From positions 1-39,061 of the forward strand of contig REEU01000189.1 of NCBI GenBank assembly GCA_007694905.1: a stretch of DNA of 39,061 bases. The letters run 5' to 3'. Source of the DNA: Gammaproteobacteria bacterium (GTDB taxonomy: Bacteria; Pseudomonadota; Gammaproteobacteria; Pseudomonadales; Azotimanducaceae). The notes beneath the pieces are model-generated. The model was not told where the DNA came from, ran no database searches, and saw nothing but the letters and a program-made list of their open reading frames with translations. A program made the translations under genes and the position numbers. This document shows positions 34,353 through 39,061 of this stretch, one piece after another. The stretch's first letter is position 1. Each line of letters opens with the position of its first letter.

Positions 34353-34389
34353 TCAGGCGTTGCGCCTGCAAACGCTTCCGCGGAAGCGT
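34353..34389. terminator. two adjacent perfect inverted repeats downstream of the RQC-minor gene
   Basis: CAGGCG-TTG-CGCCTG (34353-34367) and the 18-bp palindrome ACGCTTCCGCGGAAGCGT (34372-34389) lie just after the end of the RQC-minor reading frame and before the membrane-protein start. They may terminate transcription or bind a regulator; no U-tract is visible. Confidence 0.4.
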
Positions 34390-34399
34390 CTGGGCCTGG

Positions 34400-34978
34400 T
34401 TATGGCGTCCCCTCGAGCTGGCGGATGACCTCACCGATGCGCTGCCGGACTTTCTTGTAGTCGACTTGCTGCCAAGCGTTGAGCAGCGGGATGTACTTCG
34501 GATCTCCAGTGGCCTCCACCTTCTCAAGCAGCAGCAGGATCAGGCCACGTTCGCGGTCCTTCAGTTACGTCATGTCGAAGGGTGGACCGGCGCGCAAGTG
34601 CTCATCGAACCCCTGGAGTAGTTCTGCAGCGTAGGTCTCCCGCTCGATCTCCCAGCCCTTGGGCGTGTAGACCAGGATTGGCAGCCGGTAGTCGTATTCG
34701 AGGTCCAGGAAGCCGTTCATGATCATCCAATCGACCCGCGCCAGCACGTCTTCTTCCGGAAGCTCGCGGAAGTGGCCGTATACAGGCGACTTGTCCAGTT
34801 CCAGCTCGAGGATTTTCTTCATTCGGGAGCCGCGCAGAATCTTGACCAGCATGCTGCGCCCGCCGGTTCCGATCAGTTCGTCGGCACCGCGCAGGATGGC
34901 CTTCTGATCGGCAAAGGGAAGCTCCTGGATGCCTTTCGGATCGAGCTCGTAGGGTACACGACGGACGTTGCGGCTCAT
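34400..34978 (-). pseudogene. RQC-minor-1-like DNA-binding protein interrupted by an in-frame TAA
   Basis: Codons 1-137 (34978-34568) encode a protein like RQC-minor-1 (winged-helix DNA-binding domains related to the RecQ C-terminal module): AILRGADELIGTGGRSMLVK, KSPVYGHFRELPEEDVLARVD, LPILVYTPKGWEIERETYA. The frame stops at TAA (34567-34565) after PPFDMT. The same frame then runs 54 codons to a second stop at 34402-34400, encoding LKDRERGLILLLLEKVEATG and then PKYIPLLNAWQQVDYKKV, which looks like the genuine end of the protein. A Tyr codon (TAC/TAT) at the stop would restore a protein of about 192 residues. Without readthrough, the product is 137 residues. Confidence 0.75.
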
Positions 34979-35000
34979 CGAAGTGACTCCAGGCGTTCGG

Positions 35001-35078
35001 TCATGGTCTGAGGTCGGCCAGCAGGTGCCCGCAGATCTCGCGGCCCTTGGCGAATGGCTCAGGGCGATCGGTTGCCAT
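35001..35078 (-). pseudogene. possible 3' remnant of a gene upstream of the RQC-minor gene
   Basis: A 25-codon frame (ATG 35078, TGA 35003-35001) ends 22 nt before the RQC-minor start and reads PEPFAKGREICGHLLADLRP, which looks like the end of a real protein. Sequence upstream of it is toxin-antitoxin promoter. It could be a short leader peptide or the tail of a gene cut by arrival of the toxin-antitoxin module. Confidence 0.25.
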
Positions 35079-35100
35079 CGTTGCAGGTCGGAGGTGAATG

Positions 35101-35124
35101 GACGTTTTGACGTTATGACGCTAT
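35101..35124 (+). promoter_or_regulatory. three 8-bp direct repeats (iterons), candidate antitoxin operator
   Basis: GACGTTTT, GACGTTAT and GACGCTAT follow each other without gaps at 35101-35124, 40 nt before the antitoxin start. Ribbon-helix-helix repressors typically bind such short direct repeats to autoregulate. Confidence 0.5.
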
Positions 35125-35131
35125 GGTGCTG

Positions 35132-35151
35132 CTCTCGACGATACGCGAGAG
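35132..35151 (+). promoter_or_regulatory. inverted repeat in the toxin-antitoxin leader
   Basis: CTCTCG (35132-35137) and CGAGAG (35146-35151) are perfect inverted repeats with an 8-nt spacer, ending at the GAGGAG ribosome binding site of the antitoxin gene. It could be a second operator or an mRNA hairpin. Confidence 0.4.
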
Positions 35152-35163
35152 GAGCAGGCAGCC

Positions 35164-35397
35164 ATGTCTTCGGGTAACCGTCGCGCCACGATCTACTTCG
35201 ACCCTCAATTGCATGCGGCGCTGCGCCTCAAGGCGGCCCACAGCCATCGCAGCGTTTCCGACATCGTCAACGATGCGGTCCGTGCCGCGCTGGCCGAGGA
35301 CCAGGAAGACCTGGCGGCCTTCGAAGGCCGGGTGGGCGAACGCACCATGAGCTACGAGGCACTTCTCGACGATCTCAAGGCTCATGGCAAGCTATGA
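35164..35397 (+). CDS. ribbon-helix-helix (CopG/Arc-like) antitoxin
   Basis: 77 residues. An N-terminal RHH motif (RRATIYFDPQLHAALRLKAAHSHRSVSDIVNDAVRAAL) gives DNA binding as a dimer; the acidic C-terminal part (EDQEDLAAFEGR...SYEALLDDLKAHG) is the toxin-binding arm. GAGGAG precedes the ATG. It overlaps the toxin gene by 14 nt, the standard antitoxin-first arrangement, and should repress its own promoter with the toxin as co-repressor. Confidence 0.88.
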   Translation: MSSGNRRATIYFDPQLHAALRLKAAHSHRSVSDIVNDAVRAALAEDQEDLAAFEGRVGERTMSYEALLDDLKAHGKL

Positions 35398-35647
35398 GCT
35401 TCGCTTCAAGCGTTCGGTGCGCAAGGACCTACGCGCCATCCCCAATGCAGACGTCCGGCGCATCCTCGATTGCATCGAGGCGCTTCGCGAGCAGCCGCGA
35501 CCGGAGGGTTGCGAGAAACTGACGGGCTCGGCGCGTTATCGGGTCCGCATCGGCGTCTATCGCGTGATCTACGAGATCATCGATCAGCAGCTACTCGTCA
35601 TCGTGGTGAAGGTCGAGCACCGGCGTAACGTCTACCGCAGCGGTTGA
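35384..35647 (+). CDS. RelE/ParE family toxin
   Basis: 87 residues, full length for the family: YELRFKRSVRKDLRAIPNAD, ILDCIEALREQPRPEGCEKLTG, YRVRIGVYRVIYEIIDQQLLVIVVKVEHRRNVY. The pattern RVRIG-YR-IYEI...V-HRR-VY is typical of RelE-type mRNA interferases, with Arg and Tyr in the usual catalytic positions, so it looks intact rather than decayed. Translationally coupled to the antitoxin by a 14-nt overlap. Confidence 0.9.
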   Translation: MASYELRFKRSVRKDLRAIPNADVRRILDCIEALREQPRPEGCEKLTGSARYRVRIGVYRVIYEIIDQQLLVIVVKVEHRRNVYRSG

Positions 35648-35735
35648 ATTGTCTCCTCGGCGACGTTGGGTGCGGTCTCCCTGGGGTCGTGACTCTGGGT
35701 TCGTCGGTAGAGTGAATTGAACCGTGAGGTACCCG

Positions 35736-36170
35736 CTACGTCGCAGCTCCCTCTTGCGCACTTTCGTGGTAGTGCTCCGCGAACGCTGCCGTCGGTGGAA
35801 TCGGCTTGATGATGTCGATGAGGACACCGTTGGGGTCGGCGGTGATGAAGTGGCGCTGGCCGAAGTCCTCGTCGCGCAGGCTCAGCAGAATCGGTAATCC
35901 GGCCGCCTGTACCCGCTCGTACTCGGCGTCGGGATCGTCAACCTCGAAGTTGAGAATCACACCAGACACCCGGCCCTGGGCGGAGGCGGGGATGGTGCTG
36001 TGGCTTGCGTCGACGATGGCCAGGTTCACGCTCTCGTCGTCTGATGACTGCAAGTGAACGTACCAGTCGATTTCGAACAGCGCGCGGAAGCGGAAGTTCT
36101 CGACATAGAACGCCGCCGTGCCGGCGACGTCATCGCTCATGATCACGGGATAGTAGCTGCTGCATCGCAT
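35736..36170 (-). CDS. VOC (glyoxalase/bleomycin resistance-like) family protein
   Basis: 144 residues with paired beta-alpha-beta-beta-beta modules: [23 protein letters not shown] opens the first, and [24 protein letters not shown] with [20 protein letters not shown] forms the second. Metal ligand positions (for example His in WYVHLQ, Glu/Asp near the C-terminal strand) are only partly convincing. GAGGAGAAG precedes the ATG at 36170. It is divergent from a TetR gene across two perfect operators, so its expression is probably repressed by that regulator. Confidence 0.85.
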   Translation of the reverse strand: MRCSSYYPVIMSDDVAGTAAFYVENFRFRALFEIDWYVHLQSSDDESVNLAIVDASHSTIPASAQGRVSGVILNFEVDDPDAEYERVQAAGLPILLSLRDEDFGQRHFITADPNGVLIDIIKPIPPTAAFAEHYHESAQEGAAT

Positions 36171-36196
36171 GGCGCTTCTCCTCAACGAAGGATGAA

Positions 36197-36211
36197 CATA
36201 CACTCTGTATG
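36197..36211. promoter_or_regulatory. TetR operator, site 1
   Basis: CATACA-CTC-TGTATG is a perfect 6+3+6 inverted repeat in the divergent gap between the VOC and TetR genes. An identical-arm copy lies 29 bp away, centre to centre. Confidence 0.65.
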
Positions 36212-36225
36212 CAAATGCTTTCTAA

Positions 36226-36240
36226 CATACAGGCTGTATG
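36226..36240. promoter_or_regulatory. TetR operator, site 2
   Basis: CATACA-GGC-TGTATG has the same arms as site 1 and ends 1 nt before the ATG at 36242, so a bound repressor would cover the translation-initiation region as well as the promoter. Confidence 0.65.
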
Positions 36241-36241
36241 T

Positions 36242-36835
36242 ATGCCAACAGATACCGCCCGCCGCTCCAATCGTGAGCGCACCGAAGCGACGCGCGCAGC
36301 GCTGATCAAGGCTGCGCGAGAGTTGTTTGTGGCCAAGGGCTATGCGGACACCGGCACACCGGACATCGTCGCTGCCGCCGGCGTCACCCGCGGTGCCCTC
36401 TATCATCACTTTGACGATAAACAGGCGCTGTTCAGGGCCGTGGTGGAGCAGGAGTCGGCGGCCGTCGCGAGTGAGATCGAGCAGGCCACCGCCGAGCTGT
36501 CATCGCCGCGGCAGGCCCTGCTGGAAGGAGGCGAAGCCTTCCTCCGGGCCATGTCCCACGCTGGTCGGACCCGCCTTCTGCTGCTCGATGGTCCCGCCGT
36601 TCTGGGCAGGGCGGAAATGAACGCGATCGACGACGCCCATGGCGCACGGACGCTGCGCGAAGGCCTCGCGGAGGCCATGCAGCGGGGTGGAATGCGAGCC
36701 CTTCCGGTCGCTGCTCTGGCTGCCATCCTGTCCGCCGCCTTCGATCGTGCCGCCCTGGAGATCGAGTCGGGGGGCAGGAAGAAGGACTACCGGCAGGTGC
36801 TCGAAGGGGTGATCGGCGGGCTGTTCGGGGAGTGA
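36242..36835 (+). CDS. TetR/AcrR family transcriptional regulator
   Basis: 197 residues from the ATG at 36242 (an in-frame ATG at 36209 lies inside operator 1). The helix-turn-helix is TPDIVAAAGVTRGALYHHFDDKQALF within a standard N-terminal domain; the rest is a helical ligand domain. The twin CATACA-N3-TGTATG palindromes upstream are its probable operators, giving autorepression and control of the divergent VOC gene. There is no strong ribosome binding site before either ATG. Confidence 0.9.
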   Translation: MPTDTARRSNRERTEATRAALIKAARELFVAKGYADTGTPDIVAAAGVTRGALYHHFDDKQALFRAVVEQESAAVASEIEQATAELSSPRQALLEGGEAFLRAMSHAGRTRLLLLDGPAVLGRAEMNAIDDAHGARTLREGLAEAMQRGGMRALPVAALAAILSAAFDRAALEIESGGRKKDYRQVLEGVIGGLFGE

Positions 36836-36876
36836 CTCGGGGGCGCTTTAGCTGCTCTGCCGCTCAGTCTTGGCGG

Positions 36877-37302
36877 CTATTGATCTGCTTGGGCCGGCAG
36901 AGCGGGTCGCTCTCCGGGTTCGAGATCCAGGAAGGCGCGCAGTTCGGCATCGTCGAGCACTTCGCCGTAGGCCGCCGCAACCGCATCGGCAAGGACATCC
37001 GCATCGCCCGGTCGCAATGTTGCCGGCGTCTTCCTGGCCGTCAGGCGCCGCCAGAGGTAGCGAACGGCTGTTTGCAGCCGCGACCGTTCCAGGCGCTGCT
37101 GTACTTGCCAGAGCTGTTCGCGGCGTTCTGCTGGAAAATCCTCACCGAGGCGATGATCGATGGCGATGTCGAGTTGCCGGCGACGTACCGTCCGATCCTG
37201 CTCTGGCGTCGGCATGGGTGGCTGACCACCATGCAGTGCGGTCAGGCGGCGATCGTACTCCGCACCTGAAATGCGTCGACCATGCTCAACGTGATCTCCC
37301 AT
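36877..37302 (-). CDS. hypothetical protein, partner of the upstream Cys/His protein
   Basis: 141 residues, rich in Arg, Ala, Leu and Glu, probably all helical (YDRRLTALH; RRRQLDIAIDHRLGEDFPAERREQLWQVQQRLERSRL; DADVLADAVAAAYGEVLDD). No family recognised. Its ATG is 17 nt inside the end of the upstream gene, so the two are translationally coupled. A plus-strand frame over the same bases (36832-37269) has low-complexity character and was rejected. Confidence 0.6.
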   Translation of the reverse strand: MGDHVEHGRRISGAEYDRRLTALHGGQPPMPTPEQDRTVRRRQLDIAIDHRLGEDFPAERREQLWQVQQRLERSRLQTAVRYLWRRLTARKTPATLRPGDADVLADAVAAAYGEVLDDAELRAFLDLEPGERPALPAQADQ

Positions 37303-38176
37303 AGGGGTCGTCCGAATCGCTCTGCTCGGCCACTTCGATGTCCCCTAACACTACGTCATCGCCCACCTCGAGCTCAAACAGCGCGAAGTACTGCTCTGGA
37401 TCGAGCAGGCTCGCCATCTGGGCCTGAAATGCCAACGTCAGCTCATTGATGCTCTCCACGAACGTCGCCGTGCTGATGCTTCCCTCGGCTATTGAACCTT
37501 CCAATCGCTGCCGGCTACGAGCGAAGTTCAATCGCGTCTGAAGTACGTCCGCCACCGACGATGCCTTAGCGGGAAAAGTTGCTTCGAGCCGGTCGCGTAC
37601 CATGAGGTCGAACAAAGCTATCTCCAGCGCCTCCACGGAGCGCAGATTCCGGAAAGCGAACTCAGGCTCTGCATCGAACGCCGCATGGAGATCCGCAGTC
37701 TGCTTAAGGTAGGCCGAAGCCTCACCATCATCATCATCATCGGCGTTCGGACCGTCCGCGCTCGTACAATCCGGATGATCGCCCGAGATCCCCGCATGCT
37801 GATGGAAGGGTGCCAGGCACCCGCCTGTCCCGCCGCGAGGCCTGCCATAGGGCCCGAACAGCGCCTCAGACACGCCATAGCCGCGTGCACCGCGGACTGT
37901 GATTCCCGCGGGAAACAGCACTCGATTTGCGGCCTGATGGCACACACCGTTGATCAAGTAGCAGATCACGCCGGCGCGCTCGTCTACTCCGGCGATGGCG
38001 TCCGCGCGCATTGTGCTGCCTGACCCCGCTCGCAGCTGAACTCCGCCGGTCTTGGCGCCCCAACAACCCCAGGCTTTTCCAGCGTCGTCCTCACAGCAGG
38101 CCACGTAGGTGTGGTCCGCTAGTCGACCGAGCGCTGGGTTCGTAACGGGGCGATGGAGCGCGATGAGCGTTCCCAT
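37286..38176 (-). CDS. unknown protein with papain/NlpC-like Cys-His motif
   Basis: 296 residues from the ATG at 38176 (AGGAA 7 nt upstream). The N-terminal half has LADHTYVACCEDD...KAWGCWG followed by GVICYLINGVCHQAANRVLFPAG and ARGYGVSEALFGPYG. A conserved-looking His before a Cys in V-C-H-Q-x-x-N recalls permuted papain/NlpC-P60 folds, but I cannot prove activity. The centre is a His/Asp-rich linker with a run of Asp codons (trinucleotide repeat near 37725-37741). The C-terminal half is helical (VADVLQTRLNFARSRQRL; FVESINELTLAFQAQMASLL). No signal peptide is visible. It is coupled to the 141-residue gene downstream and preceded on the same strand by a TetR gene. Confidence 0.6.
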   Translation of the reverse strand: MGTLIALHRPVTNPALGRLADHTYVACCEDDAGKAWGCWGAKTGGVQLRAGSGSTMRADAIAGVDERAGVICYLINGVCHQAANRVLFPAGITVRGARGYGVSEALFGPYGRPRGGTGGCLAPFHQHAGISGDHPDCTSADGPNADDDDDGEASAYLKQTADLHAAFDAEPEFAFRNLRSVEALEIALFDLMVRDRLEATFPAKASSVADVLQTRLNFARSRQRLEGSIAEGSISTATFVESINELTLAFQAQMASLLDPEQYFALFELEVGDDVVLGDIEVAEQSDSDDPYGRSR

Positions 38177-38312
38177 AGGATTGTTCCTGGCGGTCTGCGC
38201 GGAGAGGGGGCGACCCATGAGTATGGAAGAGCGTATCTGAATGGACGCTTCTCCAGTGTAGGCCCACGCTGATTTCGCTGTGGGAGATTCGCCCGCTATG
38301 GTGAATTGAGCT

Positions 38313-38915
38313 TCAGCCGAGCGCCCGCAGCCACAGCTCCCGTAGCTCATGGACCAGAACTTCAACGGGCACGTTATCGGGCGGGTCCAGCACGGCGCCG
38401 TGGACCTGAGCCTCGACGGCCTGCACCAGCAGCAGCGCGCGGGCTTCGGGCTGGGGGCCGCCGACGCCCAGCCGCTTAAGCTCGATGGCCACTGCGGCTG
38501 CCAACCGCTGTTCTAGGCTGCGCAGGCGCGTGGCCATCTCGGGTGTCCGCGGGGTCTGATCGAAGAGGAGCCGATGCATGGCCGGGTCGCGCCTGTGCAG
38601 TGCCACGACTGCGTCGATGAGCCTGGTCAGCGTGCCTTCCAGGTCCGGCCGATCCCGCTGCAACGCGGTGAACGCCTCGACCAGCACAGCCGTGGCTTCG
38701 CTGAGATGCCGCTCGGCCAGGGCCAGCAGCAGGGCATCCTTGTCGGGAAAGTACTGATACAGCGAACCGATGGAGACCCCAGCACGTTCTGCCACCTTGT
38801 TGGTGGTCGTTGCGGCGTAGCCCAGCTCACCGAAAAGCTGAGCAGCCGCATCGAGGATGGCGTCCCAGGTGGCGCGAGAGCGCTGCTGGCGCGGCTGTTT
38901 GCGTGGTCGGCTCAT
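38313..38915 (-). CDS. TetR/AcrR family transcriptional regulator
   Basis: 200 residues from the ATG at 38915, where the conserved basic start MSRPRKQPRQQRSRATWDAILDA is found; the frame is open farther upstream without homology. Helix-turn-helix TTNKVAERAGVSIGSLYQYFPDKDALL; C-terminal domain AcrR-like (QTPRTPEMATRLRSLEQRL). Inverted-repeat half-sites lie in the gap to a divergent gene at 39006, the most likely target besides itself. Confidence 0.9.
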   Translation of the reverse strand: MSRPRKQPRQQRSRATWDAILDAAAQLFGELGYAATTTNKVAERAGVSIGSLYQYFPDKDALLLALAERHLSEATAVLVEAFTALQRDRPDLEGTLTRLIDAVVALHRRDPAMHRLLFDQTPRTPEMATRLRSLEQRLAAAVAIELKRLGVGGPQPEARALLLVQAVEAQVHGAVLDPPDNVPVEVLVHELRELWLRALG

Positions 38916-38951
38916 GGCGGGAATGCGAGTAGAGAAGGGGCGTACAAAACG

Positions 38952-38978
38952 TGAGAATTGCTCATCTTCAAGTGAGCA
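38952..38978. promoter_or_regulatory. candidate TetR operator
   Basis: TGAG-AATTG-CTCA (38952-38964) is followed by a second TGAG half-site; TGCTCA (38959-38964) and TGAGCA (38973-38978) are perfect 6-bp arms with an 8-nt spacer. It lies between the divergent TetR and the gene starting at 39006. Confidence 0.5.
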
Positions 38979-39005
38979 GTCAATTCCCCTTCGGAGGCAC
39001 TCACA

Positions 39006-39061
39006 ATGTCGGACACCCACGGCCACGCACAGTATGTGGCCTGCTTGCCAGCGTCATGGCG
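39006..39061 (+). CDS. start of an unknown gene, cut by the window edge
   Basis: An ATG at 39006 with GGAGG 8 nt upstream opens a frame (MSDTHGHAQYVACLPASW) that continues to the last base. It is divergent from the TetR gene, so it is likely that regulator's target. Too short to identify. Confidence 0.5.
   Translation, partial: MSDTHGHAQYVACLPASW

Noticed and set aside
35101-35124. Short tandem repeats as a CRISPR seed
   Set aside because: Units are 8 bp without spacers; they fit an antitoxin operator instead.
36197-36240. CATACA-N3-TGTATG sites as LexA boxes
   Set aside because: They lack CTG-N10-CAG; the TetR gene beside them is the better match.
36832-37269. Plus-strand 145-codon frame
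   Set aside because: The minus-strand frame is coupled to its upstream neighbour and has a normal helical protein composition; the plus frame does not.
37725-37743. CAT trinucleotide run as a phase-variation tract
   Set aside because: A change of whole triplets only alters the number of Asp residues and cannot shift the frame.
1-39061. Search for tRNA, rRNA, insertion sequences, phage genes or CRISPR-Cas
   Set aside because: No cloverleaf, transposase, integrase or Cas motif was seen by eye on either strand; a covariance-model search could still find small RNAs.

Overview
This is a high-GC window of roughly 39 kb. Its gene content points to a gammaproteobacterium: a canonical CTG-N10-CAG LexA box in front of a PA0069-type radical SAM gene, FadJ-type beta-oxidation enzymes, an RQC-minor protein and REP-like intergenic hairpins. 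I cannot name the genus from sequence alone. I see no tRNA, rRNA, CRISPR array, insertion sequence or phage gene.

Layout. (1) 1-4965, plus strand: the end of a surface-glycan-type cluster, with a NeuB-like sialic/nonulosonic acid synthase fused to a cupin (cut by the window edge), an FkbM methyltransferase, a phytanoyl-CoA-dioxygenase-like oxygenase and an ABC exporter. (2) 4942-7762: a LexA-box-controlled radical SAM protein, an alpha/beta hydrolase and a divergent GAF-domain protein. (3) 7915-15216, minus strand: an acyl-CoA dehydrogenase, a double-cyclase/ATPase/TPR signalling gene broken by an internal deletion with frameshift, and a FadJ-like bifunctional beta-oxidation enzyme. (4) 15306-21894: a catabolic divergon around a TetR repressor and a perfect 14-bp palindrome, holding two crotonases, two unrelated amidohydrolases, an epoxide-hydrolase-like enzyme and two tiny unknown proteins. 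(5) 22125-28921: an SLC13/RCK permease, a Staphylococcus-type class I aldolase translationally coupled to an AI-2E-type transporter, an exported amidase and a membrane-anchored split-barrel-like protein. (6) 29091-34273: an MDR oxidoreductase, a matrixin protease with a coiled coil inside its catalytic domain, DUF805, a TonB-like protein, a zinc-ribbon membrane protein, a GNAT and a multi-TM protein. (7) 34400-39061, accessory in character: an RQC-minor gene split by an in-frame TAA, an RHH/RelE toxin-antitoxin pair with 8-bp iterons, a VOC/TetR divergon with twin operators, an unknown two-gene unit with a candidate papain-like Cys/His protein, and a TetR with a divergent gene running off the edge.

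How the genes work together. Regions 3 and 4 carry enough acyl-CoA chemistry (dehydrogenase, hydratases, hydroxyacyl-CoA dehydrogenase), plus amide/ester/epoxide hydrolases, to suggest catabolism of a lipid-like or amide-linked substrate under TetR control. The substrate cannot be read from the sequence. The observations most worth a second look are the two apparently recent gene breaks (cyclase and RQC-minor), the LexA box followed by a palindrome that buries the start codon of the radical SAM gene, the TetR-controlled catabolic divergon, and the unknown Cys/His two-gene unit at 36.9-38.2 kb. None of these is proven here to be a new system.
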